NCBI RefSeq assembly: GCF_003862475.1
Contig: NZ_RRCO01000003.1
Coordinates: forward strand, 310,001 to 374,000
Source of the DNA: Lachnoanaerobaculum gingivalis
GTDB taxonomy: Bacteria; Bacillota; Clostridia; Lachnospirales; Lachnospiraceae
Direction of reading: 5' to 3'
Length of the DNA: 64,000 nt
The translations under genes were made by a program, and so were the position numbers. Each line of letters starts with the position of its first letter. Position 1 is the first letter of the stretch. The notes under the pieces were generated by a model that saw nothing but the letters and a program-made list of their open reading frames with translations, did not search any database and was not told the origin of the DNA. Of this stretch, positions 33,994 to 44,188 are shown one piece after another.

Positions 33994-36900
33994 TTATCCC
34001 AAAAGTTCAAGCAATTCCTCTTTTGAAATATTTGCCAAGGATATGCCCTCTTCAAAGTTTAATACTCTGTCCGCCAGATCCTTCTTTGACTCTTGAAGCT
34101 TAACTATTTTTTCTTCAATAGTTCCCTTTGCAACAAGTCTGTAAACCGTTACTTTATTTTTTTGCCCTATTCTGTGGGCTCTGTCGGTAGCCTGATTTTG
34201 TGCCGCAAAGTTCCACCATGGATCATAGTGAATAACAATATCTGCGCCCACAAGATTAAGGCCTGTACCTCCCGCTTTCAAAGAAATCAGGAATACATTT
34301 GTACCGTCACTGTTAAAATCATTTACAAACTTGATTCTTTTTTCTTTACTTGTGGAACCCGTAATAACATAACTGCTTATATTTTCTTCTTCAAATCTCT
34401 TTTTTATTATATCAAGCATTGAAGTAAATTGTGAAAATAAAAGAATTTTATGTCCGGCTTCTATACCGCTTTTTACAAGATCGATACAGGTTTCAAGCTT
34501 GGCTGAATCTCCCTCATAATCCTCAAAAATAAGCCTCGGATCACAACAGATTTGTCTCAGCTTTGTAATCTCCGACAATATTATCATCTTTGAACTGTTA
34601 TATTCTTCATTGCCGTTTAATACATTTTTCAGTTTGTTAAGCTCGGTATCATATGCCAACTGCTGCTTTTTATCAAACCTTGATACTCTGACCTCTTCTA
34701 TCTTATCCGGCAAATCCGTTGCCACCTCGGACTTAAGCCTTCTAAGTACAAAAGGACCGATCATCTTTGAAAGAAGTTTTGCGCTTTCCTCATTACCGTC
34801 TTTTACTATCGTATTTTCATACTTTGATTTGAATGCATTATAACTGTACAAAAATCCCGGCATTATATAATCAAAAATACTCCAAAGTTCACTTAATCTG
34901 TTCTCTATCGGTGTTCCGGTCAAAGCATACTTTATATCAGCTTTCACAGTTTTTACCGCTTTTGCAACTCCGGTATTTTGATTTTTTATAAACTGAGCCT
35001 CATCAATTATCTGATGAGAAAATCTCATATCATGATACAGTGAAATATCCCTTCTTAAGGTATCATAAGAACTTATATAAATATCCACAGCTTCGTGCTC
35101 TTCAATAATTCTTTGTCTTTCTTCTTTGGCGGCTGCAAGTACCGATACTCTAAGTTCACCTTTTGTATCAAATTTTGATATTTCCTCACTCCAATTATAT
35201 ACTAAAGATGCCGGACATACTATAAGAGCTTTTTTAAGCCTTCCGTTCTTTTTTGCATCCATCAAAAGAGAGATAATCTGCAGGGTCTTTCCAAGTCCCA
35301 TATCATCTGCCAAAATTCCGCCAAATCCAAGTTCTTCCACAGAGCGCAACCATTTAAAGCCTTCTTTTTGATAGTTTCTTAAAACATTTGACACTTCATC
35401 CGGCGGCACAAAATCCATGCTTTTTATATTGTCAAATTTCTCAATCAGTTTTACAAAGCTCTCATCTCTTCTTTCTACCAGTTCATTATGCGCTTCCATC
35501 ATTTCATCAACATAGAGTGAACGATACAAAGGCACTGTAAGTGCACCGGCTCTCAAATCTTTCGGAGAAATTTCCAGTACATTCAGCATCTCATTAAAAT
35601 TCTTCATGTACTCGGAATCCATATTTATAAAAACTCCGCTCTTTAAACGATAATATTTTTTCTTTTTTCTGTAACTTGTAACAATATTTGCAAGTTCCTC
35701 CGTACTCATATCCTTTGATAAGAATTCAAGTTGTAAAAGATTTGAATTTACAGATACTCCCACTCCTGCAGAAGGTTTTTTGTATACTCTGATATTATTG
35801 AAAGCTTCACTTCCAAGTACCTTGCCGTATTTATTTAATCTGTCGATACCCGAAACCTTCAGCTCATAAAGTTCATCTTCAGTCTCCGCGCTCAGGAAAT
35901 TCGGCTTATCCTCATAAGGAAGATATATCTTTAAAGCCTCTATTGCCTTTTCTTCCTGCTTTTGATTTCTTAAAAGCTCATTATCATTTCTCTCAAGTAT
36001 TTTCCCGGATATAATATCCACTCTGCCGCCGGTATAAGCCGCTTCCACTCTTCCCGTTACAATGTTATCTTCCAGATCAAGATAATATGTAATCTCCGGC
36101 TTGTCAGGCACAAAACTCATTGCCTCGGGAGCATTATCTACTATATTCGCATAATCTTTTATACTTGGCAATACATTGGAATAAAACCTGCCTATATTTC
36201 TTCTTCCTATCTTTATCTCCCGATACCCGTATCCTGAATCATTCATTGCTTTAAATATCTTCAGAAGATTTTCATCGCATCTGTTAAGATAATTATCTTT
36301 AATGCAGTATACATAATTGCTTGATACAAACGACAGTGGAAAATCCACTTCCAGATTTATACCTGCAAACAGATCTCTGTCATAAATAGGATTTATCTCA
36401 ATAGTAATCTTTTCATTGAAGTCTCTAAGCTCAATATCCGTAACAGTCTTCTTAGAAAAGTACTCTGTTGTCAGCTCTACTTTTTCTCCAAAAAGTAAGT
36501 TGAAAATATCATCTATATTTGCTCCGTCTACCTGTATTCTTGATACATTAAGACCTGTCTTTACATAATCAAGCAGTTTATAGCTTATAGATGCCTCCGT
36601 ATCCACAAGTCCTTCAATAAACTTTACATACTTTATACTCTTATCGTCAAATGCCGCATAGCCAAGCTTAACACTGTCATTTTTCCCAAGAGGATAAATT
36701 TCATTATCTCTTAGTGCATCAACAAAATTTCTATAGCTTTTTATCTGTACAAACTTCTTTCTGCCGATTTTAAACTGTATATATAAGCTGCTATCATACG
36801 TGCTCTTATATGACATTATAAGCTTAGGTACTATATGTACAGGTTCTTCATTAAGATCGGTTTCTTCATCAAAATACGAAAGGAATGCCTCTCCGAAGTA

Positions 36901-37419
36901 ATTTGTTTCATCTCCAAGCTCATGGCTGTCTAAATACGCATTTAAAAGAAATACTGCTGCAACCACATGTTCACAATTCCTTGTATCATTAAAGTAACCT
37001 CTAATTCTGTTTTTATCCAAGCATTTCGAACAATTACAATGTGCACTTCTTAAACTGTCTTTGCCAAACTCTATATCCACTTTGCAATTTTCGGATGATT
37101 CAACTTTTGCAACCGCTCTTCCACACACATTCGGGTCCTGAGTATAATACCCGTATACATTTCCATATGCTATTATACCGTCACTTACATCGGTCAGGCG
37201 TATCTGATTGTTTTTTATCAGCTCTTTGGCCTTCTTTGCAGTATCGGCAGACATAGAAAGGCTATCTATAATAGCCTCTCCGTCGAAGTATTTATAAATA
37301 GCCTTTTTCTCTTCCGTATCCGATGCGGATATCATATCCGCCTTTATATTTTCCATATCTTCTTTTTCTTTTTTTAAATCGGCAGCTGTCTTCATGCCTT
37401 TAAGAAAGCGAAAATCCAT
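33994..37419 (-). CDS. SWIM zinc-finger SNF2/RapA-type helicase
   Basis: A 1141-residue Swi2/Snf2 ATPase. Near residue 140 is a SWIM-type zinc motif (HCNCSKC followed by NCEHVV). A long SNF2-associated region follows, then the helicase core: Walker A DDMGLGKTLQ, the Walker B motif IDEAQF (DEAQ rather than DEAH), LTGTPIENRLSELWS, and the C-terminal lobe with LLFSQF, LISLKAGGTGLNL and RAHRIGQ. Bacterial members probably remodel protein-DNA or polymerase-DNA complexes; the exact role is unknown. It sits 3 bases after ctpA and before hprK, a recurring linkage whose meaning is not clear. Confidence 0.88.
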   Translation of the reverse strand: MDFRFLKGMKTAADLKKEKEDMENIKADMISASDTEEKKAIYKYFDGEAIIDSLSMSADTAKKAKELIKNNQIRLTDVSDGIIAYGNVYGYYTQDPNVCGRAVAKVESSENCKVDIEFGKDSLRSAHCNCSKCLDKNRIRGYFNDTRNCEHVVAAVFLLNAYLDSHELGDETNYFGEAFLSYFDEETDLNEEPVHIVPKLIMSYKSTYDSSLYIQFKIGRKKFVQIKSYRNFVDALRDNEIYPLGKNDSVKLGYAAFDDKSIKYVKFIEGLVDTEASISYKLLDYVKTGLNVSRIQVDGANIDDIFNLLFGEKVELTTEYFSKKTVTDIELRDFNEKITIEINPIYDRDLFAGINLEVDFPLSFVSSNYVYCIKDNYLNRCDENLLKIFKAMNDSGYGYREIKIGRRNIGRFYSNVLPSIKDYANIVDNAPEAMSFVPDKPEITYYLDLEDNIVTGRVEAAYTGGRVDIISGKILERNDNELLRNQKQEEKAIEALKIYLPYEDKPNFLSAETEDELYELKVSGIDRLNKYGKVLGSEAFNNIRVYKKPSAGVGVSVNSNLLQLEFLSKDMSTEELANIVTSYRKKKKYYRLKSGVFINMDSEYMKNFNEMLNVLEISPKDLRAGALTVPLYRSLYVDEMMEAHNELVERRDESFVKLIEKFDNIKSMDFVPPDEVSNVLRNYQKEGFKWLRSVEELGFGGILADDMGLGKTLQIISLLMDAKKNGRLKKALIVCPASLVYNWSEEISKFDTKGELRVSVLAAAKEERQRIIEEHEAVDIYISSYDTLRRDISLYHDMRFSHQIIDEAQFIKNQNTGVAKAVKTVKADIKYALTGTPIENRLSELWSIFDYIMPGFLYSYNAFKSKYENTIVKDGNEESAKLLSKMIGPFVLRRLKSEVATDLPDKIEEVRVSRFDKKQQLAYDTELNKLKNVLNGNEEYNSSKMIILSEITKLRQICCDPRLIFEDYEGDSAKLETCIDLVKSGIEAGHKILLFSQFTSMLDIIKKRFEEENISSYVITGSTSKEKRIKFVNDFNSDGTNVFLISLKAGGTGLNLVGADIVIHYDPWWNFAAQNQATDRAHRIGQKNKVTVYRLVAKGTIEEKIVKLQESKKDLADRVLNFEEGISLANISKEELLELLG

Positions 37420-37421
37420 TT

Positions 37422-38747
37422 TTATTCCTCATTCTTTAATATATCGATAGCGGTACTGAGCTGATTGTCGGAATCGGTTCCTATCTTTGCACCTTCATTC
37501 AAATCAACCTCTACATCAGGCTTTATTCCTACCTTATGTAAGTCATAACCTGACGGCGGATAGTAATGCTGTGTAGTAATTTTAACTGCGGTACCGTCTC
37601 CAAGCGGAAGTACATTTTGTACTATACCCTTACCGAATGTAGTTTTTCCTACCACTTTACCCCACTCAAAGTCTCTAAATGTAGCTGTAAAAACCTCCGA
37701 TGCGGATGCCGAGTTCTCATTTACAAGTACAACCATAGGAATCTTCAACTCATGACTTCCGTCAGAATAATATTCCTCTCTTTCTCCGTACTTATCTTCT
37801 GTATATAAAACCAATCCCTCAGGCAGAATATAATCAAGCATATCCACCACCTGATCAAGCAATCCTCCGGGATTTCCACGAAGGTCCACTATCAATTTTT
37901 TCATTCCCTGTGACTGTAACGACTCTATATTTGATTTGAACTGTTCTGAGGTAACCGCATCAAACTGACTTACGGCTATATAGCCGATATTGTTATCAAG
38001 CATTTTACCCGCTACGGTCTCCACCTCTATAGATCTTCTTGTAAGGTCAAGTTCAACTTCTTTTCTGTCATCACCTCTGAGGACTGTCATTTTAAAACTT
38101 GTGCCCTCTTCACCTCTGATTTTGGTCTTTACAAGTATATCCATATCCGTTCCGGCAACTTCTTCACCGTCTATCTTATAGATAATATCTCCGACCTGAA
38201 GCCCCGCATCATTTGCCGGACTGTTATCAAATATCTTTACAATAGTGATAATCTTAGTATTCGGATTTTGTGAAACCATGGCACCTATACCTGAGTACTT
38301 ACCCTCGGTATCTTCATTGAGCGCCTTGTATTCCTCCTTTGTATAATATACTGTATAAGGATCTCCCAGGCCGTTCATCATTCCGGCGTAAATACCGTCT
38401 TCCACCTTTGTCATATCTTCATCAAAGAGAAAATATCTGTCTATAATATTTTGTAGAACCGATGTCTTTTCTTCAATTTTTTTATAGTCAAGCTTATTAT
38501 TTCTCTTTAAAAACAGAGACAGTACATTTCCGTTATTGAATGCAAAAGCAAAACCTACATATACTAAAACAAACGATGTCATAATTCCCAGAATAAATCC
38601 TATAACCCCGTTCATTCTTCCTTTTCTTTTTTGATTTCTTTCCCGGTTTCTTTCTTCTCTTAAACCCGGTCCTTCCATGCCGGCTCTTCCTTGTTGCCTT
38701 TCATTGATATATTTCTCATAGTCATCTATTTCACGATGCTCAAACAT
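37422..38747 (-). CDS. ctpA: C-terminal processing protease, S41 family
   Basis: Membrane-anchored serine protease of 441 residues: a short cytoplasmic segment, one membrane helix (about 45-70), a PDZ domain (about 135-215, IGAMVSQNPNTK through GDIIYKIDGEEV) and the S41 catalytic domain. The Ser/Lys dyad is in NENSASASEVF and VVGKTTFGKGIVQ. Such enzymes trim exported proteins or regulatory substrates outside the membrane. It heads the run that continues through the SNF2 helicase to the HPr-like gene. Confidence 0.92.
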   Translation of the reverse strand: MFEHREIDDYEKYINERQQGRAGMEGPGLREERNRERNQKRKGRMNGVIGFILGIMTSFVLVYVGFAFAFNNGNVLSLFLKRNNKLDYKKIEEKTSVLQNIIDRYFLFDEDMTKVEDGIYAGMMNGLGDPYTVYYTKEEYKALNEDTEGKYSGIGAMVSQNPNTKIITIVKIFDNSPANDAGLQVGDIIYKIDGEEVAGTDMDILVKTKIRGEEGTSFKMTVLRGDDRKEVELDLTRRSIEVETVAGKMLDNNIGYIAVSQFDAVTSEQFKSNIESLQSQGMKKLIVDLRGNPGGLLDQVVDMLDYILPEGLVLYTEDKYGEREEYYSDGSHELKIPMVVLVNENSASASEVFTATFRDFEWGKVVGKTTFGKGIVQNVLPLGDGTAVKITTQHYYPPSGYDLHKVGIKPDVEVDLNEGAKIGTDSDNQLSTAIDILKNEE

Positions 38748-38792
38748 ATAACACCTCCATTTTCTCTATCCTCTACTATATCACACATTAAA

Positions 38793-38820
38793 AATAAAGG
38801 GGAGATATAAATCTCCCCAT
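38793..38820 (-). terminator. Terminator of the CdaR-type regulator gene
   Basis: GGGGAGAT and ATCTCCCC (38799-38806 with 38811-38818) form a perfect 8-base stem around a 4-base loop, followed on the minus strand by TTTATTTTT. Confidence 0.85.
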
Positions 38821-38850
38821 ATCATAATTTATTAAATTTTATTTTCAAGC

Positions 38851-39939
38851 TTAGTAACCGAGCTTATCCATGTATGACATATACTTTACAACCATCAATG
38901 CAATCTTAAAAGTGATTGCATCCTCAAACATTCTAAGATCAAGTCCTGTACTCTTTTGAAGCTTATCCAAACGATATACCAAAGTATTTCTGTGGATAAA
39001 GAGCTGTCTTGATGTCTCGGATACATTTAAGCTGTTTTCAAAGAATTTGTTGATTGTAGTAAGTGTCTCTTCGTCAAGATCCTCAGGATTCTTTCCGTCA
39101 AATATCTCCTTGATAAACATCTTGCAAAGAGGTATAGGTAACTGATATATAAGTCTTCCTATTCCAAGTCTTGAATATGCAACAATGTTCTCCGCAGCAT
39201 AGAATATCTTACCTACATCAAGTGCCATCTTAGCCTCTTTATAAGACTTTGACACCTCTTTAATCTCATTTACTATAGTTCCGTAAGCAACTGTAACGTT
39301 CAAAATTCCGATAGAATTAAGCTCATCAATAACAGATCTTGCCACTCTGTCCAGATCCTCGTATGCAGATCCTTCCTTCATCTCTTTTACAAGAATGATA
39401 TCTCTCTCATCAACAGCTGTAACAAAGTCCTTATTTCTTGATGCAAAAAGAGCTTTTACAGCTTCAAGACTTGATACATCTCTCTCATTCTTTGTTTCAA
39501 TAATATACACCACTCTTCTTACAGTAGTCTCGATATGTAATTTCTTTGCTCTGTTGTAGATATCTACAAGCAACAAATTGTCAAGCAAGAGATTCTTTAT
39601 GAAGTTGTCTTTATCAAATCTCTCCTTATACGCTATAAGAAGGTTCTCCACCTGGAATGATGCCATTCTTCCCACCATATAGGTGTCATCGGTTGTTCCC
39701 TCAACCATAAGAACATACTCAAGCTGGTGCTCATCAAAAATCTTGAAAAACTGGAATCCTCCTATTGCCTGAGAGTCTGCCAAAGAACTCGCAAATGTAC
39801 TTACCTGTAATCCGTAAGTATCGGCCTCGGCAAAAGTTGTTGCTAAAACCTTACCCTCAATGTCACAAACACAAAGTTCTGTTCTCGTAATACTCTTTAA
39901 ACCATCTATGGTATTTTGAAGAATCTGGTTTGAGATCAT
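38851..39939 (-). CDS. CdaR/PucR-family transcriptional regulator
   Basis: A 362-residue regulator with an N-terminal sensory region, a central CdaR GGDEF-like domain and a C-terminal PucR-type helix-turn-helix visible in SLNVSETSRQLFIHRNTLVYRLDKL. Relatives control sugar-diacid, purine or amino-acid use; the effector here is unknown. Start supported by AAAGGAG. It is a stand-alone gene between terminator and promoter. No neighbouring catabolic gene points to a target, so it could be a global regulator. Confidence 0.85.
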   Translation of the reverse strand: MISNQILQNTIDGLKSITRTELCVCDIEGKVLATTFAEADTYGLQVSTFASSLADSQAIGGFQFFKIFDEHQLEYVLMVEGTTDDTYMVGRMASFQVENLLIAYKERFDKDNFIKNLLLDNLLLVDIYNRAKKLHIETTVRRVVYIIETKNERDVSSLEAVKALFASRNKDFVTAVDERDIILVKEMKEGSAYEDLDRVARSVIDELNSIGILNVTVAYGTIVNEIKEVSKSYKEAKMALDVGKIFYAAENIVAYSRLGIGRLIYQLPIPLCKMFIKEIFDGKNPEDLDEETLTTINKFFENSLNVSETSRQLFIHRNTLVYRLDKLQKSTGLDLRMFEDAITFKIALMVVKYMSYMDKLGY

Positions 39940-40266
39940 ATAACTATCTCCTTTACTCTATTACTTTTCTCTACCATCTCATACAAAAATCAGAATGAGA
40001 CAGTCATTAATCGGTCGTCATATTTGACAACAATTAATTTTCGAATTCGATCTGCTCTAAATACCTGATAGCAGATATTAACAAGTTTCACATAAATAAT
40101 AATGCATTATCACAAGTAAATCAATAGGAAATACGATTTTTTTTAATTTGTTTATGTAATTTTGCCTATACATAACAGGGTATGCAGGTGTTCTATTAAA
40201 AATTTACCATATCTATAAAGAACGTCATGTACCGTTTTTACTTATTGTGTATTTTATATGAAAACT
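39940..40266. other. Gene-free stretch between dapF and the CdaR-type gene
   Basis: No coding frame is credible here. It holds the promoter at 40096-40124 and, nearer the gene, an imperfect palindrome GTCGTCA-TATT-TGACAAC at 40014-40031 (six of seven pairs) that could be an operator. A short AAACTTTTAAAGTTT palindrome lies right after dapF without a T run. Confidence 0.5.
40096..40124 (-). promoter_or_regulatory. Promoter of the CdaR-type regulator
   Basis: On the minus strand TTGATT (40119-40124), 17 bases, TATTAT (40096-40101). This implies a leader of about 150 bases. Confidence 0.45.
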
Positions 40267-41070
40267 TTAAAAGTTTATTTCACCTGTAAATACATACTCG
40301 GCTTTACCTCTCATATATATCTCATCACCGACAAGACTGATATCAAGATTCCCTCCAAGCAGGTGAACTCTTACCGTAGTTTCACATAATCCTCTTTTCA
40401 TTGTAGCAAACGCACTTGCACATGCCCCCGTACCGCAGGCAAGAGTTTCTCCCGAGCCTCTCTCCCATACTCTCATATGAATATTCTTTCTGTCTTCTAT
40501 ATAGATAAATTCTGAATTTACCTTTTGAGGAAATCTCTCATGTTTCTCATAGTACTCGCCGACATTTTCAAGATTCATCTCTTTAAGTTTTTTCAAAGAA
40601 TTTACATAATATACGGCATGCGGATTTCCTATATCCACTCCTATAAACTCTTTCTCTTCACCGTTTATCAATATCTTCTCAGGAAAATCGGATGTAATGG
40701 TTGCCTTGCCCATGTTTACATTAATATATTCGGCAACACCGTCTTTTGGCTCCACTTCAATATACTTAATACCTGCGCCTGTTTCCATGGTAAACTTTTC
40801 AGACTTCACATAGCCATGGTCGTATACATATTTAGCCACACATCTTGAGCCGTTTCCACACATAAGCCCCCTACTTCCGTCGGCATTGTACATATCCATC
40901 TTTACATCCGCTATATCTGAAGGGCATATAAGTATCAGACCGTCACTTCCGATACCGAAATGTCTGTCACTTACCTTTACAGCAACCTCACTTGGATTTT
41001 CCACCTTTTCCTTGAAGCAGTCCACATATACATAGTCGTTTCCCGCTCCCTGCATTTTTACAAACTTCAT
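40267..41070 (-). CDS. dapF: Diaminopimelate epimerase
   Basis: Interconverts LL- and meso-diaminopimelate for lysine and peptidoglycan synthesis. The two catalytic cysteines are in MCGNGSRC and ACGTGACAS; the start MKFVKMQGAGND is standard. The ATG at 41070 has GGAGA six bases upstream, better than the in-frame ATG at 41082. About 267 residues, normal length. It ends the arg-gln-dap run. Confidence 0.95.
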   Translation of the reverse strand: MKFVKMQGAGNDYVYVDCFKEKVENPSEVAVKVSDRHFGIGSDGLILICPSDIADVKMDMYNADGSRGLMCGNGSRCVAKYVYDHGYVKSEKFTMETGAGIKYIEVEPKDGVAEYINVNMGKATITSDFPEKILINGEEKEFIGVDIGNPHAVYYVNSLKKLKEMNLENVGEYYEKHERFPQKVNSEFIYIEDRKNIHMRVWERGSGETLACGTGACASAFATMKRGLCETTVRVHLLGGNLDISLVGDEIYMRGKAEYVFTGEINF

Positions 41071-41088
41071 ACTATTCTCCATCTATAT

Positions 41089-41640
41089 TTATTCCTTACC
41101 ACCATATAACAAACAAATCTTTTTTGCCGTATTGATAATGGTTTCTCCGTTTTTCATACTGCTGATCTGCAAATATTTATGCGCCTCAGGCTCAGTCATA
41201 TTTTTGTGCTTTATCAAAAGTTCCTTGGCTTTTTGTATAGCCATAAAATTTTTGCCGCCTCGCTCTTCCTGCTTTTTCTTTCTTTTCCGCTCATAATAAA
41301 GTTTATCCGATATTTCACTCACCTTTTTTACCAGTTCTATTACTTTAAAAGGCATCGGTAAAAAGTTTATATCATCATCAGGCGCCTCATTAAGCTTGCC
41401 CGGTGAACATACCAGCAAAAGCTCGCAGGTTTCATTCATATTCTCCTTAAGCTCCATATATTGCATATCATTAAGCTGATAAGCACAGACCACAATGCCA
41501 TAATCAATATCGTCAGACAGATTTATTGCCTGAGCACCTGATGCCACTACTCCGACAATAGAATATCCGTTTTTTATCAAAATCGACCTCAAAACCTTGC
41601 TGTCACCCGGATTTGGAAATGCAATGATTATATCCGACAT
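41089..41640 (-). CDS. ANTAR-domain response regulator (RNA-binding antiterminator)
   Basis: A 183-residue protein with an N-terminal receiver-like domain (IIIAFPNPGDSKVLRSILIKNGY) and a C-terminal ANTAR domain (AIQKAKELLIKHKNMTEPEAHKYLQISSMKNGETI), which binds two-hairpin RNA targets and prevents termination. The receiver appears degenerate: the usual phospho-acceptor aspartate segment reads DIDYGIVVCAY. In Clostridia such genes lie next to glnA and act on nitrogen genes, which is the case here (41 bases away). The RNA target was not located. Confidence 0.85.
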   Translation of the reverse strand: MSDIIIAFPNPGDSKVLRSILIKNGYSIVGVVASGAQAINLSDDIDYGIVVCAYQLNDMQYMELKENMNETCELLLVCSPGKLNEAPDDDINFLPMPFKVIELVKKVSEISDKLYYERKRKKKQEERGGKNFMAIQKAKELLIKHKNMTEPEAHKYLQISSMKNGETIINTAKKICLLYGGKE

Positions 41641-41655
41641 TACTGTCCTTTCTCC

Positions 41656-41671
41656 TTGATTAAAAAATCAA
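41656..41671. other. Small hairpin before the ANTAR gene
   Basis: TTGATT and AATCAA pair perfectly around a 4-base loop in the 41-base gap between glnA and the ANTAR gene. Its 3' arm touches the ribosome site, so it could modulate translation. The loop is too short for a standard ANTAR hexaloop target. Confidence 0.35.
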
Positions 41672-41681
41672 AAGTTCTTTA

Positions 41682-42986
41682 CTAGAATCTTTCCAGATAT
41701 TTCTTAATCTCCCAGTCTGTTATAGCATTGTTAAACTCGTTCCATTCGATTTTCTTTGCCTCTACGTACTCATTAAATATTTGAGTTCCAAGCTTTTCCT
41801 TCACAAAATTTGAATTTTCAAATTCATCAATCGCCTCACTTAATGTATCCGGAAGCTTTTTAATATTATAATTTTTTCCTGAGTACATATTTTCATTAAT
41901 AGCATCTTCAAGCTCCATACTGTTTTCAAGTCCGTCCAGTATTGAATATATAAGCATAGCTATACAAAGATACGGATTTGTAGCGGAATCGGGACTTCTA
42001 AGCTCAAGTTTTATCTGATTGTTTCTTTCTGTCGGTATTCTAAGAAGAGCACTTCTGTTGGAATTTGAACTCCATGACACATAAACCGGTGCATCAAAAT
42101 TCGGCTTCAATCTCTTATACGAATTTACCAAAGGATTATTTATAAGTGATAATTCCCTTGAGTGATGAAGAATTCCTGCAATTGTTGATTTTGCCCTGTC
42201 ACTGAGCTTAGCATTATCTTCAAATATATTCTTTCCGTTATCGTCAAAAGCGGATATTTTAAAATGCATTCCGCTTCCGTTTTCATTCTCAAAAAGTTTC
42301 GGCATAAAGGAAGCACTGAGACCATGTCTTTTTGCCAAAGTTTTTACCGCCATTCTGAATGTCTGAATGGCGTCCGCACATTTTAATGCATCCTGATCCG
42401 TAAAGTCTATCTCGTGCTGTGCCTTTGCTATCTCATGATGTGAAGACTTTATCTTTATACCCATCTCTTCCAAAGTCAGTACAATATCTCTTCTGATATT
42501 TTCAGACATATCAAGAGGGCCGATATCAAAATAGCTGGCCTTTTCCCTCACATTCAGACTTACCTCACCTTTATCATCAGTGTTGAGCAAAAAGAATTCA
42601 CACTCGGCTTCAATAAATATATTAAGTCCTAACCTCCTTGCTTTATCATATGCATCAAGCAATACCGCCCTTGGGTCGGCTTCAAAAACGCTTCCGTCAG
42701 TTCTGTGAATATTGCAGATAAATCTTGCAACCTTCCCCTGCTGCGGCCTCCATGGGAATATACAAAAGGTAGAAAGATCCGGATGTAAATACAAATCCGA
42801 ATCTTCTATAGGTGCAAATCCCTTTACACTTGAACCGTCAAAAAGGATCCTGTTTTCCATGGCATCCTCAAGCTGGCTTGCAGTTATTGCGATATTTTTC
42901 AAAGTTCCGAAAATATCGGTAAACTGTAATCTGATAAATTCTACATCTTCCTCTTCAACTATGGCAAAAATCTCTTCCTTCGTCAT
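41682..42986 (-). CDS. glnA: Glutamine synthetase (GSI)
   Basis: Makes glutamine from glutamate, ammonia and ATP; dodecameric cytoplasmic enzyme. The 434 residues are the length of GSI-alpha. The beta-grasp domain has DIFGTLKNI and RILFDGSSVKGF; the catalytic core has EAECEFFLL, HHEIAKAQHEIDF, NGSGMHF and RSALLRIP. No adenylylation-type Tyr block was sought. It follows argD by 14 bases and precedes the ANTAR regulator, tying ammonia assimilation to arginine synthesis in one transcription unit. Confidence 0.95.
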   Translation of the reverse strand: MTKEEIFAIVEEEDVEFIRLQFTDIFGTLKNIAITASQLEDAMENRILFDGSSVKGFAPIEDSDLYLHPDLSTFCIFPWRPQQGKVARFICNIHRTDGSVFEADPRAVLLDAYDKARRLGLNIFIEAECEFFLLNTDDKGEVSLNVREKASYFDIGPLDMSENIRRDIVLTLEEMGIKIKSSHHEIAKAQHEIDFTDQDALKCADAIQTFRMAVKTLAKRHGLSASFMPKLFENENGSGMHFKISAFDDNGKNIFEDNAKLSDRAKSTIAGILHHSRELSLINNPLVNSYKRLKPNFDAPVYVSWSSNSNRSALLRIPTERNNQIKLELRSPDSATNPYLCIAMLIYSILDGLENSMELEDAINENMYSGKNYNIKKLPDTLSEAIDEFENSNFVKEKLGTQIFNEYVEAKKIEWNEFNNAITDWEIKKYLERF

Positions 42987-43000
42987 TGCTCACCTTTTCT

Positions 43001-44188
43001 TTAAAACTTATTAAGCACCCTTTTTAACCTTTCGAGTGCATCATCAACATCTTCTTTTGAAATAATAAGTGGCGGAATAAATCTCAATACATTGCTTCCG
43101 GCATTTATAAGCACCATTTTCTCATCAACAAGCGCAGACCTTATAATATCAGCCACAGTCATATCAAACTCTACTCCCAGAAGTAATCCCCTGCCTCTGA
43201 CCTCTTTTATAAAAGGATATAAGTCTGCAAGTTCCGTAAGTTTTTCTTTGAGATAATCTCCCACTACTTTTACATTTCCCGTTATGTCATCTTCCTTAAA
43301 GATATCAAGTACCTTGGATGCCACCGCACATACCAAAGGATTCCCTCCATATGTAGAACCGTGATCTCCGGGCTTTAATACATCGCTTGCCTTACCCGAT
43401 GTCAAAAATGCACCTATAGGTACTCCGTTACCAAGTGCCTTTGCCACCGTCATAACATCAGGCTTGATGCCGTATTCCTGCCAGGAAAAATACTGTCCTG
43501 TTCTTCCCATTCCACATTGAATTTCATCCAAAATCAGTATCAAATCATGTTCATCCGTAAGCTTTTTAATACCTTCAAGAAACTCTTTCGTTGCAGGATG
43601 AATTCCACCCTCACCCTGTACCGTCTCAAGTATTATAGCACAGGTTTTGTCACTAACAAGATTTTTTACAGACTCTATATCATTATATTTTGCAAATTTT
43701 ACTCCCGGAATCAGCGGATAAAAATCCTCCCTGTAATGCTCATTTCCTGTTACCGAAAGTGCTCCCAGACTTCTGCCGTGAAAACTTCCTTCCATTGCAA
43801 TTATTTCAAATCTTCCACCGGTTTTTGTACCGTACTTTTTTGCAATCTTTATCGCACCCTCTATAGCTTCCGTACCTGAGTTTGTAAAAAACACCTTTTC
43901 CATCCGGCTGATATCAAGAAGTTTTTCTCCGGCCTCTATCACAGGCTCATTATAAAAATAGTTTGATATATGCCAAAGCTTATCCGCCTGAGATTTTAAT
44001 GCCTCATTTATTCCCCTATAGTTATAACCGAGTCCCTGTACCGCAATACCTGCAAAAAAATCCAGATATTCATTTCCGTCGGTATCAAAAAGTTTTATCC
44101 CGTCACCGTGGTCAAATACCACCTGATACCTGTTGTATGTCTTTAATAATAATTGCTCGGCGCAATCTATTGAATCTTTCATCTTCAT
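43001..44188 (-). CDS. argD: Acetylornithine aminotransferase
   Basis: PLP enzyme that converts N-acetylglutamate semialdehyde to N-acetylornithine. The 395 residues carry [50 protein letters not shown] and the PLP lysine in [14 protein letters not shown]. It overlaps argB by four bases. The same enzyme may serve in lysine synthesis, which is relevant because dapF lies downstream. Confidence 0.95.
   Translation of the reverse strand: MKMKDSIDCAEQLLLKTYNRYQVVFDHGDGIKLFDTDGNEYLDFFAGIAVQGLGYNYRGINEALKSQADKLWHISNYFYNEPVIEAGEKLLDISRMEKVFFTNSGTEAIEGAIKIAKKYGTKTGGRFEIIAMEGSFHGRSLGALSVTGNEHYREDFYPLIPGVKFAKYNDIESVKNLVSDKTCAIILETVQGEGGIHPATKEFLEGIKKLTDEHDLILILDEIQCGMGRTGQYFSWQEYGIKPDVMTVAKALGNGVPIGAFLTSGKASDVLKPGDHGSTYGGNPLVCAVASKVLDIFKEDDITGNVKVVGDYLKEKLTELADLYPFIKEVRGRGLLLGVEFDMTVADIIRSALVDEKMVLINAGSNVLRFIPPLIISKEDVDDALERLKRVLNKF

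Noticed and set aside
41656-41671. ANTAR RNA target
   Set aside because: Only one hairpin with a 4-base loop; ANTAR targets need two hairpins with hexanucleotide loops.
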